A stretch of DNA of 64,000 nt from Paracoccus binzhouensis. GTDB taxonomy: Bacteria; Pseudomonadota; Alphaproteobacteria; Rhodobacterales; Rhodobacteraceae. A program made the position numbers and the translations under genes. Positions 8,048-17,031 of this stretch are shown here, in pieces. Under the pieces are notes generated by a model. That model was not told where the DNA came from. It searched no databases and saw only the letters and a program-made list of their open reading frames with translations. Location: positions 1-64,000 of the forward strand of contig NZ_JAEHFP010000002.1 of NCBI RefSeq assembly GCF_016446475.1, written 5' to 3'. Position 1 is the stretch's first letter; the number at the start of each line of letters is the position of its first letter.

Positions 8048-9334
8048 TCAGCTGGCCGCGATCTTCAGCAGCTTGATGGCATCAAAATTCTGCACCCCGC
8101 CACCGACGCGCTTGGTGGTGTAGAAATGCACATAGGGCTTGTTGGTGAAGGGATCGCGCAGCACCCGGATGCCGAAGCGGTCGACGATCAGATAGCCGCG
8201 CCGGAAATCCCCGAAGGCGATCGGGAAAGCTCCGACGGCAATATCGGGCATGTTGTCGTCATCGCTGATCGGATAGCCGAGCAGCGTCGCCGGCTGGCCA
8301 GCCTGGACCGGGGGCTGCCAGAGATAGAGTTCCTCGGTCTTCGACTTCAGCTTGCGGATCGCCGCCTGCAGCGAGCGGTTCATCAGGAAGCGCGCATTCT
8401 GCCGGTAGCCCTGCTTCAGCCCGTAGACGAGGTCGATCAGCGCATCGACGCCGTTGTGGCTGGCATCGGTCAATGCGGCCGCGACGCCCGAGGCGGTGTA
8501 GCCGATCTTGCCCCAGGCGTAAGAGGCATTGGCGACCGTGTCATAGGCCAGGATGCCGCGGGGCCTGTTCACCCCGTCGCCGGTGATGAAGGCGGCAGCC
8601 TCGGCCTCGGCGAAGGCAGTCGAGACTTCTTCGGCCAGCCAGGCAGCGATATCGACCCTTGCATCGTCGAGCAGGGTCTGGGTCGCAGCCGGGTTGGCGT
8701 AGATCTCCATCGCCGGGAAAGCCAGTTCAGCGAGCCTCGGGGTGGCGGTCTCGGGGCGAGCCTGACGCTCGCCGACCCAGCCGGCCGCGGCGCCGCCCTG
8801 ATTGACCAGCTTCTTGTAGCTGCCGGCCGAGATCGAGATGACACTGGCAATCGCGCGCATGGCCGAGACCGAGCCCAGCACCCGGTCGATAATCTGTTCC
8901 ATCTGGTCGGGGACGACATAGCCACCGTCGGGATCGCTGTCGGTGCGGAGCGCGGCCTTCACCTCCAACTCCCGCAACCCGGCCTCGACGCCGCGGCGGA
9001 AGAACTGGTTGAAGGCGCGGGCGTGCTCGCGGGTCTCGGGGCTGTCCGCCCGATCTACGCTGCCACCACCGCAGCCGAGCCTGGCTGCCGCCAGCATGGC
9101 ATTTGTCTCGTCGAGCGCGCCCTGAAGCCGGGTGATCTCGGCATTGATGCGTTCGACCTTCTCGGCCTGCACCACATCGGCGAAGCGGGCGTTGATGCCG
9201 TTGATCTCGGCCTGATGCTCGTCCTTGAAGGCGGCGAAGGCACGGTTCAGGTCGGCGAGGATGGCGTTCGCGTCGCCGGTCTCGGCGCGCACGCGAACGG
9301 CCCCGTGGATGCGGGGGGATTTCTGGATGCCCAT
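8048..9334 (-). CDS. HK97-family major capsid protein
   Basis: Major head protein of 428 residues. Residues 1 to about 95 form a charged coiled-coil region (AFKDEHQAEINGINARF and on to LQGALDETNAM) like the delta/scaffold domain that HK97-type protease removes. The rest has HK97-fold markers: DPDGGYVVPDQ, ISAGSYKKLV, a catch-all EVSTAFAEAEAAAFITGDG segment, and a C-terminal GDFRRGYLIVDRFG. GGAGACCCCC precedes the ATG. The maturation protease gene lies directly upstream, 10 bp away. Confidence 0.93.
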   Translation of the reverse strand: MGIQKSPRIHGAVRVRAETGDANAILADLNRAFAAFKDEHQAEINGINARFADVVQAEKVERINAEITRLQGALDETNAMLAAARLGCGGGSVDRADSPETREHARAFNQFFRRGVEAGLRELEVKAALRTDSDPDGGYVVPDQMEQIIDRVLGSVSAMRAIASVISISAGSYKKLVNQGGAAAGWVGERQARPETATPRLAELAFPAMEIYANPAATQTLLDDARVDIAAWLAEEVSTAFAEAEAAAFITGDGVNRPRGILAYDTVANASYAWGKIGYTASGVAAALTDASHNGVDALIDLVYGLKQGYRQNARFLMNRSLQAAIRKLKSKTEELYLWQPPVQAGQPATLLGYPISDDDNMPDIAVGAFPIAFGDFRRGYLIVDRFGIRVLRDPFTNKPYVHFYTTKRVGGGVQNFDAIKLLKIAAS

Positions 9335-9344
9335 GGGGGTCTCC

Positions 9345-10211
9345 TTATGAGCGGATGGTATCGATGAGCTGCCGGATGGCGCTCAGGGGGATGCCAGCGT
9401 TCTGCGTGGCGGGTTCGGCAGCGTTCCGCGTGCCGGTGAGGTCTCTCAGCATCGCGCGCCGCGCGGATCGCGGGATACCTTGCTGGGCCAGTGCCGCGTC
9501 TATGCGGCGCCGGGCCTGAATGTCGGGGCGCGACTGCGCGCCGCTCTGCGGTGACTGCGCGGGCAGGCCAGCGGCCGAACCCTCGACCATGCCGTCGGCC
9601 ATCCCGGCCGCAATCGCCTCCTCGGCGCTGAGAAAGGTCTCGGCATCCAGCAACGCGACAATCTCGACCTGTGGCCTGCCACTGCGGGCGGCATAGATCC
9701 CGGCCAGCGCGGCATCGAATGTCTCGAAGAGCGCAGCGGCCTCAGCCATATCGTGGCGATTGCCGATCACCACGCCCCAGGCATTGTGCAGCATCAGGAA
9801 GCTGCCGGGGCTCATGCGGATCTCGTCGCCGGCCATGGCGATGATGGAGGCCGCCGAGGCCGCGAGGCCCAACACCTCAACGGTGACCGCGGCCGGATGG
9901 GCGCGCAGCAGGTTGTAGATGGCAATGCCCTCGAACATGTCGCCGCCCGGCGAGTTGATCTGCACCGTCACCGCCTGCGGGCCGATCCTGCTGAGCGCCG
10001 CTGCGATCCGGCGCAGGCTCACCCCGCCGCCCATATCATCCTCGCCGATCACGTCGAAGATGGTGATGGTGCTGTCGCTCTCGGTGACGGAAGTGACCTG
10101 CACGGCGACCGGCGTTTCGGCCCAGCGGACCAGCGCGTCCGATGGCGCATCGGCCTGGAACGCCGCGGGGCGCGGCAAGACCGGTCCGGCCGGAAGATCA
10201 CGCAGGCTCAT
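9345..10211 (-). CDS. ClpP-type (S14) prohead maturation protease
   Basis: Serine protease of 288 residues that should cleave the capsid scaffold domain during head assembly. The ClpP fold is seen in VQINSPGGDMFEG (about 84-95), the nucleophile Ser119 in LAASAAS, His142 in MLHNAW, and the region LLDAETFLSAEEAIAAGMAD that holds the Asp. A proline/arginine-rich tail of about 70 residues follows. It precedes the capsid gene. A 149-bp spacer and an opposite-strand cargo gene separate it from the portal gene, which is unusual. Confidence 0.92.
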   Translation of the reverse strand: MSLRDLPAGPVLPRPAAFQADAPSDALVRWAETPVAVQVTSVTESDSTITIFDVIGEDDMGGGVSLRRIAAALSRIGPQAVTVQINSPGGDMFEGIAIYNLLRAHPAAVTVEVLGLAASAASIIAMAGDEIRMSPGSFLMLHNAWGVVIGNRHDMAEAAALFETFDAALAGIYAARSGRPQVEIVALLDAETFLSAEEAIAAGMADGMVEGSAAGLPAQSPQSGAQSRPDIQARRRIDAALAQQGIPRSARRAMLRDLTGTRNAAEPATQNAGIPLSAIRQLIDTIRS

Positions 10212-10360
10212 CAGATGGTCCTTTCGGATGTGTGCGGCTCATAGCTGAGCAAGAAAGACCGGCAGTTTCCTGCCGCTCTCCGCGCCTCAGGCGCTTGTGA
10301 TGGATAATCAGCGGCGGTTGTCGTTTATCTGTTCAACCAAGAGTATGACGGAGCAGACCC

Positions 10361-10804
10361 ATGCGTATTTTCCAGAAACTGGCCGTATTGGCCGTCACCG
10401 CCGCCACCGTGGTCGCTGTGCCGGCCTCGGCAGACCCGGGACGGGGCAAAGCCCATGATCGTGACCACTTCCGGACCAGCCAGGCAAGACACTGCCCGCC
10501 GGGGCTGGCGAAGAAGAACCCGCCCTGTGTTCCCCCCGGCCAGGCCAGAAAATATGACGATCGCAGGGATTTTGATCGTCACCGGCACCATGAGCGTCGG
10601 CGGCACCATGACCGCTACGGGGTCCGGATCGGCGATATCCTGCGGATCGACGATTACCGGGTCATTCGCGATCCTCGCAGGATGAATCTCGAGACCCGTG
10701 ACGACTGGCGCTATTACCGCGATGGCCATCGCGCCTATCGGGTTGATCGCGAGACCCGGAAGATTCTCTCGGTCATCGAGTTGATCGACGCCTTTACCAA
10801 CTGA
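10361..10804 (+). CDS. RcnB-like small periplasmic protein, probable phage cargo gene
   Basis: A 147-residue protein with a clear Sec signal (RIFQKLAVLAVTAATVV, cleavage after VPASA), a low-complexity His/Arg/Asp-rich middle and a C-terminal segment ending in DRETRKILSVIELIDAF. It carries the motif CPPGLAKKNPPCVPPGQARK seen in a common family of exported alphaproteobacterial proteins. The His/Asp-rich region suggests metal binding, similar in style to RcnB. It is alone on the plus strand between the portal and protease genes, which are on the minus strand, so it is best read as a moron expressed from the prophage. GGAG lies 9 bp before the ATG. Confidence 0.75.
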   Translation: MRIFQKLAVLAVTAATVVAVPASADPGRGKAHDRDHFRTSQARHCPPGLAKKNPPCVPPGQARKYDDRRDFDRHRHHERRRHHDRYGVRIGDILRIDDYRVIRDPRRMNLETRDDWRYYRDGHRAYRVDRETRKILSVIELIDAFTN

Positions 10805-10834
10805 GGCAGCGCCGGCTGCATTCCGGCCCCGAGA

Positions 10835-12130
10835 TCAGGGATCGGCTTGGGCGTCGGGATCGATAGATTCGTTCTCCGCCTTACCGGCTTCTGCCGTCAT
10901 GTTGGGCGGCGGATAATAGATGTCGCCGCCGTCACGTGGATTCTGGTCCTCGAGCGCGCGGATCTCGTTGGGGCTCCACACACCCCATTGCAGACCCTTC
11001 ACATAGGCCTCCCAGCGCGCCCTGATATCGCCCTTGACGAGGGCTGCGCGGTTGAACCGGGCATAGAGCAGATCATCCGCGCCGATCAGGTCGCGGTCGA
11101 TCGCCTCCTCCCACATGGTCAGGTGATCCTCGAGCGTCCAGGCCACGAAGCCGATCGACTGCTGCTCGATGCCGGTGCCCCAGCTGGTGGACTTCTCGGT
11201 ATCGCCGATCATATGCGGCGGCACCCCGAAGAACATGGCGATGTCGGTGCGGCTGAACTTTCTGCTCTCGATCCATTGCGCATCTTCGGCGGTCATCGCG
11301 ATGCGGGCGTAATCCATACCTTCCTCAAGGATGAGGTGCTTGCCTTCCTGGTCACCGCCGGCGCGGAATGCCTCGAGCCCGGCCTTGAGATTGGCCACCG
11401 CCTCGGGTCCGAGCTTCTGCGGGTGCCTGAGCACGCCCGAGACCCGGGCGCCATTGCGGAAGGTGGTGGCGCCATGATCCTCCATCGCCAGGGCCAGCCC
11501 GATGGTCTCGCGGGCATAGGCGATGGGTGAGACACCTCGCACCCCATCCAGCGTCAGCCCGACCAGATGCAGCACCTCGTCCTGCGCCAGCCGCAGACGC
11601 CTTCCATCGGGGCGGGTATAGAGAAAGCTCAGCGCCAGGTCCTTGTCCTGCACCACCTCGACCCGATCCGGATGCAGCGGGATCAGCGCCTGCACGGTGC
11701 CGCGCGAGCGCACGATCATGGCATAGGCATTGCCGCGCAAGAGCAGATGCGCCTGCAGCATGCGCCGGAACTGCGATGGCGTTTGCCAGCGATTGGGCCT
11801 TCGCCGCAGCAGCTGCCAGATCGGGGCATCCGAGGCATCCTCGCGGGTCCGGGCATCGACCCGGCGCTTGATATGCAAGGGCAGCGTTGCCACCGCGCCG
11901 GAAATAATGCGCACGCAGGCATAGACTGCCGCCACCCGCATGGCACTGTCCGGCGTCACCGCCATGCCGGAGCCGCTGGCTGCGCCGGCCCGGAGCGCCG
12001 CATCCAGTTCGGCGGCAGAGGTGATGACCAGCCCGCCGCCGGCTTCATGGACGGACGCGCGCGGTGATGGGGCGTGCGGAGGCGAGGCCGCAGGCGGGGC
12101 GCCTGCAAACCAGCGGGACCAGAAGGACAT
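10835..12130 (-). CDS. HK97-family phage portal protein
   Basis: Portal of 431 residues forming the DNA entry ring of the head. Family markers are VYACVRIISGAVATLPL, a RPNRWQTPSQFRRML segment, LLRGNAYAMI, a GVSPIAYAR stretch and the C-terminal IGADDLLYARFN. The ATG at 12130 is preferred to 12136 because GGAAAG lies at good spacing only for it. The C terminus is acidic. It follows the large terminase gene as in most HK97-type modules. Confidence 0.93.
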   Translation of the reverse strand: MSFWSRWFAGAPPAASPPHAPSPRASVHEAGGGLVITSAAELDAALRAGAASGSGMAVTPDSAMRVAAVYACVRIISGAVATLPLHIKRRVDARTREDASDAPIWQLLRRRPNRWQTPSQFRRMLQAHLLLRGNAYAMIVRSRGTVQALIPLHPDRVEVVQDKDLALSFLYTRPDGRRLRLAQDEVLHLVGLTLDGVRGVSPIAYARETIGLALAMEDHGATTFRNGARVSGVLRHPQKLGPEAVANLKAGLEAFRAGGDQEGKHLILEEGMDYARIAMTAEDAQWIESRKFSRTDIAMFFGVPPHMIGDTEKSTSWGTGIEQQSIGFVAWTLEDHLTMWEEAIDRDLIGADDLLYARFNRAALVKGDIRARWEAYVKGLQWGVWSPNEIRALEDQNPRDGGDIYYPPPNMTAEAGKAENESIDPDAQADP

Positions 12131-12157
12131 GGGCATTCTTTCCGTAAGACGGGTAGC

Positions 12158-13930
12158 CTACAGCACCAGGATGCTGCGGCTGTCATAGACCGAGCGGCCG
12201 GCATTGACGTCGCGCAGGAGCGCCCGGCCGAGGGCGTTGCAGATCGCGACAATGCCGTCGATGCGCTCCGAGGAGCGTTCCTTGTCCGGCTTGATATTGC
12301 CGGCCGGATCATGGCGCACGGCGACATTCGAGGCATTCCAGCGCAGCACCGGATGGCCGCCATGCCACAAGAGCCGCGACACCGAGAGCCGCTCAAGTTC
12401 CGCGGTCGGCGCCGCCATGCTCAGAAACCCCTGACCGAACTGCACCAGGTTGATCCCCTCATCCTGCAGATGCTGGACGATCTCTCCGGCGAAGGTGCGG
12501 TCGTAAGAGAGCTCGCGCAGATCGTAGCGCCCCGCGAGTGCGATGATCTCCGCCTCGATGAAGCCAAAATCGGTGGCATTGCCGGGGGTGGCCACAAGGA
12601 AGCCCTGGTTGCGCCAGGTATCGTAGGGCACCCGGTCGCGCTTGCCGCGGCGCAGGATGTCCTCCTCCGGCACCCAGAAACGGGGCAGCACGATCCATTT
12701 CTCGGCGAGAACGCCGAGCGCAGGATCCAGCGTCGGCGGAAACAGCAGCACGAATGCCGAGAGATCGTTGACCCGGGCCAGATCCAGCCCGCCATAGCAC
12801 TCCCGGCCCAACAGCTTTTGTTCCAGATCATCCAGCCCGACGCGGATATCTCGCCAATCAGCCCCGTCACCCGGCCCGCCCTCGGCCCAGACGCCCATGT
12901 CGAGCCAGCGGGTGACCTGTTCGGTCCATTCATTCAGCCGCAGCCGCCGGATGGCGTTCTGCTGCGCCGGCATCTCGCGAGCCTCGTCGATCTGGCGCTT
13001 CAGGTCGTCCGGCTTCACCGTCACGCCAAGACTCGGATTGGCCTTCACCCAGACCGCAGGATCAGTCCAGTCATCGCCCGCGTCGATGGTGGCGATATAG
13101 GCAAACCAGCTATCGGCCGTCTCATGCGGCACAGACCCTTCCAGCGCCTTGACCGAGAACTCGTGATGCTGGCGACAGACCGAATGGCGGTCATGGCCGG
13201 CGGTGGTGATCTCGACGATCAGCGGCTGGCGCCGGGCACCGGTGGCGGTGTTGAGCTTCTGGATGATCTCCGGTCCGGGATGTTCATGCACCTCGTCCAC
13301 GGCGGCCAGATGCACGTTGAGCCCGTCCATCTTGCTGGCATCGGCCGAGAGCGGCCGGAACCACGACGCGGTGGGCAGCACCGCGAGGTTGTTCACGGTG
13401 CGCGTCACCCGCGCTGACAATGCCGGACTCGCCGCCACCATGCGCTCGGCCTCGCCGAACACGATGCGCGCCTGATCGCGGGTGGTGGCCGCGGCATAGA
13501 CATGCGCGCCGGCCTCACCATCGGCGATCAGCGCGTAGAGCGCGATGCCTGCGAGCAGCGCGGATTTGCCATTCTTGCGCGCCACCTCGACATAGGCAGT
13601 GCGGAACCTCCTGAGCCCATCAGCGCGTTTCCAGCCAAAGACGGATCCGACCACGAATTGCTGCCATGGCTGCAGCACAAAGGGCTGGCCGGCCCATTCC
13701 CCGGTCGAGTGCCGCAGATGGGTGAAAAACTCGATCGCGTGCAGCGCGGCGGCGCGGTCCCAGGAGAGACTGCGGGTCTTGCCGGTCTTCAGGTCCTCCA
13801 GATGCCGTGCGCAGGCGAGCTTGACCAGCCGGCCGGCGGTGATCTTGTCGCCGATGACCGCCTTTGCATAGGCGGTGACCGGGCACGCCGGTGCCTTCCG
13901 AGCGGTACCAGATTTACGCGCTGCTGCCAC
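12158..13930 (-). CDS. phage terminase large subunit
   Basis: Packaging ATPase and nuclease of 590 residues. It has a Walker A-like VARKNGKSALLAG (about 116-128), Walker B LAAVDEVHEHPG, and a C-terminal nuclease domain with acidic residues in YGGLDLARVNDLSAF. This fits the Terminase_1 family of HK97-like phages. The start is GTG, with GAGGA upstream, and overlaps the small terminase gene by 17 bp. It appears full length. Confidence 0.93.
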   Translation of the reverse strand: MAAARKSGTARKAPACPVTAYAKAVIGDKITAGRLVKLACARHLEDLKTGKTRSLSWDRAAALHAIEFFTHLRHSTGEWAGQPFVLQPWQQFVVGSVFGWKRADGLRRFRTAYVEVARKNGKSALLAGIALYALIADGEAGAHVYAAATTRDQARIVFGEAERMVAASPALSARVTRTVNNLAVLPTASWFRPLSADASKMDGLNVHLAAVDEVHEHPGPEIIQKLNTATGARRQPLIVEITTAGHDRHSVCRQHHEFSVKALEGSVPHETADSWFAYIATIDAGDDWTDPAVWVKANPSLGVTVKPDDLKRQIDEAREMPAQQNAIRRLRLNEWTEQVTRWLDMGVWAEGGPGDGADWRDIRVGLDDLEQKLLGRECYGGLDLARVNDLSAFVLLFPPTLDPALGVLAEKWIVLPRFWVPEEDILRRGKRDRVPYDTWRNQGFLVATPGNATDFGFIEAEIIALAGRYDLRELSYDRTFAGEIVQHLQDEGINLVQFGQGFLSMAAPTAELERLSVSRLLWHGGHPVLRWNASNVAVRHDPAGNIKPDKERSSERIDGIVAICNALGRALLRDVNAGRSVYDSRSILVL

Positions 13931-14384
13931 GGTTCAGATAATCCTCGAACGGGTCGCGGGTGTCAGTCGGTTCAGCCATGCGCACCCGGGTGCGGCTGGA
14001 TGGCGTCATCCCGAACTCACTCTCGATCTGGCCCATCTGCGCGAGGCATTTATTGGCCACCGCCAGGAACGGGTTCTGGATGATATTCCCGCCCACGGTC
14101 TTCACCACCGGGCCGCGGCGCTTGACCTCGGCCTCCGCCTCGAGCCAGCGGCGCCAGATCACCACGTAACGGGCCAGCGCGCCGACATCGAGTTCGGTCA
14201 TCACCCCATGCCGCGCCAGCAGCGCGGCCATCTCGGTGAACTTCGCGGCAGCCGCTTCGTCGAGATGCTCGGGCGGGTCCGGGGTCGCGACCACCGGCTG
14301 CGGCTCATCCGGGTTCAGCCGGTGCGACCGGGCCGTGCCCTTGACCAGTTTGAGCTGCGTCGGCAGTGGCTTGCGACCCGCCAT
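13914..14384 (-). CDS. phage terminase small subunit (P27 family)
   Basis: DNA-recognition subunit of 156 residues with the P27-family start (AGRKPLPTQLKLVKGTAR), then an HTH-like region (FTEMAALLARHGVMTELD) and the end part GMTPSSRTRVR. It precedes and overlaps the large subunit. It should bind the packaging site and pass DNA to the large subunit. Confidence 0.92.
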   Translation of the reverse strand: MAGRKPLPTQLKLVKGTARSHRLNPDEPQPVVATPDPPEHLDEAAAAKFTEMAALLARHGVMTELDVGALARYVVIWRRWLEAEAEVKRRGPVVKTVGGNIIQNPFLAVANKCLAQMGQIESEFGMTPSSRTRVRMAEPTDTRDPFEDYLNRGSSA

Positions 14385-14435
14385 GATCCTTGTCCTTTCC
14401 GGCTGTTCTCCTCCCGCAATGCTGATGAATCGGGC

Positions 14436-14681
14436 TTATCCCCGAGAGTCGGACTCGTGCTCACCGCCACCGACCCGCATAGCCTCGAACACCCGCCGCA
14501 AGGCGAAGGAACGCACTATCGATACGATGGTAAAAATCCCGCCCATCGCCATGGTCTGCGTCAGCGTGACGTGCAGCCCGAAGAACGGGAAGATCAGGAT
14601 CTGCGTGGCGACGGCAACGCCATATCCGACGATGACATTGGCGATGGACTCGACCAGCGACATGAGGCGTGATTGTTTCAT
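14436..14681 (-). CDS. small phage membrane protein (DUF7220-like)
   Basis: An 81-residue protein with two hydrophobic helices (VESIANVIVGYGVAVATQIL and ATMGGIFTIVS-like stretch) and a basic end SFALRRVFEAMR. From memory it matches the DUF7220 family of phage proteins, which has no known function. It overlaps the ParB-methyltransferase gene by 4 bp and precedes the terminase genes. Confidence 0.75.
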   Translation of the reverse strand: MKQSRLMSLVESIANVIVGYGVAVATQILIFPFFGLHVTLTQTMAMGGIFTIVSIVRSFALRRVFEAMRVGGGEHESDSRG

Positions 14682-16054
14682 GCTGCCTTGCTCCGGCGGC
14701 GCTTGCGGGGGGCGGCGTCACCCTCAGCGTCGTCATCCGCTTTCTCGGCCCCGGCATCATCGCCCAGCCGCTCGGTCCTCACCTGCGCGAAGGTCCGGCC
14801 GTCGCCATCGAGGATCGCGTCCTTGCCGGTCACGGCCTGCCAGCGTTCCACGGCGACATCGACATAGGCGGGGCTGATCTCCATCGCGAAGACGCGGCGG
14901 CCGTTGACCTCGCCCGCCATGATCTGCGAGCCCGAGCCCGAGAAGGGCTCGTAGCAGAGGCCGCCGCGCGCGACATGCTGGCGCATCGGGATGCCGAAGG
15001 CATCGAGCGGCTTCGGGGTCGGGTGATCGGGGCGCTCGTCCCTGGCGAAGGACGGCATCTCCCAGGTCGAGGGCAGCGTCTGATCGGCGACCTTGGGCGG
15101 CCGGTTCGGGCGACGCCAGCCCATGAAGCAAGGTTCGTGCTTCCAGAGATAATGCGACCGGGTGAGAACACCGCGGTCCTTCACCCAGATGATCTGCTGA
15201 TGCACAAACGCCCCGGCCTTTTCCCAGCAGGCTTCCAGCATCGCCTGCCGGCGCGAGGCATGCCAGCAATACCAGGCCGCATCCTCGGTGATCGCCTCGG
15301 CCACCGCCGCCGCGATGAAACCGTCATAGAGTTCTGCCCCTTGGCTCGAGTCATCCCAGGTCGTGCCGTAGGACGCCGACCAGTCCTTGTTGCGGGTCGG
15401 ATGATTGGAACCGTCGTAATCGACCAGATAGGGCGGGTCGGTCGCGAACAGCACGGCGCGCTCGCCATTCATCAGCCGGCGCACATCGTCGTGGGATGTG
15501 CTGTCACCGCAGAGCAGCCGGTGATCGCCGAGCAACCACAGATCGCCGGTGCGCGAGGCCGGATGACGCGGAGGCTCGGGGATAATGACGGGTGGCGTCG
15601 ACGTCTCGTCCTCCGCTTCCGCGCCGGCCAGCAGTCGGTCCAGTTCGCCGTCCTCAAAGCCCATGATCCCGAGATCGAAACCAGCCTCCTTCAGGTCGGA
15701 CAGTTCCAGCGCCAGCAGCGCCTCGTCCCAGCCCGCATTCAGCGCGATGCGGTTGTCGGCCAGCACCAGCGCCCGGCGCTGGCTCTCGGTCAGGCCGGTC
15801 AGCCTGATGGAGGGCACGGCGTCCATGCCAAGCTGGCGCGCGGCCAGTACGCGACCATGGCCGGCGATGATGGTGCCGTCCTCGGCGATTAGCACCGGGT
15901 TCACGAAGCCGAACTCGCGGATCGAGCCGGCGATCTCGGCCAGCTGCGCCTCGGAATGGGTACGGGCGTTGCGCGCATAGGGCACAAGGCTGTCGAGGCT
16001 GAGATATTCGACGGCAAGCTGACGATCGGACACGGCTGTATTTCCTTGTTGCAT
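14678..16054 (-). CDS. ParB-like nuclease domain fused to DNA methyltransferase
   Basis: A 458-residue fusion. Residues 15-105 are a ParB/Srx-type domain (LVPYARNARTHS, ILAEDG-like VLIAEDGTIIAGHGRVLAA). Residues 165-435 are an adenine/cytosine-N DNA methyltransferase with DPPY at 206-209 and the SAM motif FSGSGS at 371-376. The order of these motifs is that of beta-class enzymes. The basic C-terminal tail ends PRKRRRSKAA. Such fusions are common in prophages and are thought to protect phage DNA from host restriction. A recognition sequence cannot be deduced. Confidence 0.93.
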   Translation of the reverse strand: MQQGNTAVSDRQLAVEYLSLDSLVPYARNARTHSEAQLAEIAGSIREFGFVNPVLIAEDGTIIAGHGRVLAARQLGMDAVPSIRLTGLTESQRRALVLADNRIALNAGWDEALLALELSDLKEAGFDLGIMGFEDGELDRLLAGAEAEDETSTPPVIIPEPPRHPASRTGDLWLLGDHRLLCGDSTSHDDVRRLMNGERAVLFATDPPYLVDYDGSNHPTRNKDWSASYGTTWDDSSQGAELYDGFIAAAVAEAITEDAAWYCWHASRRQAMLEACWEKAGAFVHQQIIWVKDRGVLTRSHYLWKHEPCFMGWRRPNRPPKVADQTLPSTWEMPSFARDERPDHPTPKPLDAFGIPMRQHVARGGLCYEPFSGSGSQIMAGEVNGRRVFAMEISPAYVDVAVERWQAVTGKDAILDGDGRTFAQVRTERLGDDAGAEKADDDAEGDAAPRKRRRSKAA

Positions 16055-16164
16055 GGGCCGCTACCCCCCCCCTCGCCATTTTGGCCACGGATGCAGAAAG
16101 CTTGGCGCCTGGTCCGGGGCTGGAAGGCCCCAGAGATTTACCCTCCCCCCGGGGGGGCGGTGGT

Positions 16165-16509
16165 TTATGGTTGGCGGCGGGCGTTGCCGAAGCCGCCATC
16201 CTCGGCAGCGGTCTTGCGGCTGTGACAGGACGCGCAGAGCGCCTGCCATCCGTCCTGATCCCAGAACCGCTCGGGATCGCCCCGATGCGGGACGACATGG
16301 TCCACGGTGTTGGCCGGGGTCAGTCGGTCTCGGCGCTGGCACTCGGCGCAGAGCGGGTGGCGGGCGAGGAACATCCGCCGCGCGTGCTGCCAGCGAGCGG
16401 ATTTGTAAAGCGCCCGGATGGCGGGGTCGCGTTTGCGGTCGGCGTCGCGATCGGCCTCACGCTTGTCACGCGTCCCCACCGGGCGATGGATGGGCGGGCG
16501 CACAGGCAT
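16165..16509 (-). CDS. phage HNH endonuclease
   Basis: A 114-residue nuclease with a zinc-binding ββα-Me fold: Cys54/Cys57 in LCAEC, the catalytic DHVVPH (His71), and Cys92/Cys95 in LCASCHSRK. The start at 16509 follows GAGGGC; the frame is open upstream but without a good site. HNH proteins beside terminase genes assist packaging cleavage in many HK97-like phages, so that is the likely role. Confidence 0.9.
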   Translation of the reverse strand: MPVRPPIHRPVGTRDKREADRDADRKRDPAIRALYKSARWQHARRMFLARHPLCAECQRRDRLTPANTVDHVVPHRGDPERFWDQDGWQALCASCHSRKTAAEDGGFGNARRQP

Positions 16510-16647
16510 GGGATGCCCTCGCAAGTCGGATGAAACGGGGAGGAAACGACCGGTGGCGCTCCGAGGCGCTCTTCTCCCGATCATATCCTGTTTATAGCAC
16601 CGGCATGTTGCAGATGTCGAAGGAAAAAGTGTTGCAACACATTGGAG

Positions 16648-17031
16648 TCACTGCGCATTCAGGCGCGCGGCGATCTTGGTCAGCGCCAGCTGCCAGCGCC
16701 GCCACGCGGTCGTGCGGTCGCACCCCAGCTCGCCGCTGATCTGCTTCCACGGCACCCGGGCCGCCCGTGACCAGACCAGCTTGCGCTCGGACACCTCGAT
16801 CCAGAGGACCCAGCCGAAGGTCTGCTCGAGCCTCGTGATCGCCGCGGCCGAGGGCCAGACCCGCATCGGCTCGGGTTCCATCGCCGCGATCTCGCGCTTC
16901 GTCCGCAGCACTTGCGGCCAGGCGCCGAAATACCCCCGTGCCTTCACCGGCGGCAGCTTGCGCAGCGTACGGAACGCTTCCTCGAAGTGATCCGCCACGT
17001 CATCGGCGGTCCAGGAACCGCGCCGGGTCAT
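16648..17031 (-). CDS. small phage protein (DUF6362-like)
   Basis: A 127-residue protein with aromatic-rich segments (GYFGAWPQVLRT, FGWVLWIEVSERKLVWSRA) and an HTH-like C-terminal part (WKQISGELGCDRTTAWRRW). From memory this is the DUF6362 pattern. The C-terminal helix-turn-helix suggests DNA binding, perhaps as a late regulator or terminase accessory. It starts in an ATGA overlap with the RuvC-like gene. Confidence 0.75.
   Translation of the reverse strand: MTRRGSWTADDVADHFEEAFRTLRKLPPVKARGYFGAWPQVLRTKREIAAMEPEPMRVWPSAAAITRLEQTFGWVLWIEVSERKLVWSRAARVPWKQISGELGCDRTTAWRRWQLALTKIAARLNAQ

Noticed and set aside
7979..9367. Long plus-strand frame over the capsid gene
   Set aside because: Composition is that of an antisense shadow; the capsid protein on the minus strand is certain.
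12074..13417. Plus-strand frame of about 447 codons over the terminase gene
   Set aside because: Antisense shadow of the large terminase subunit.
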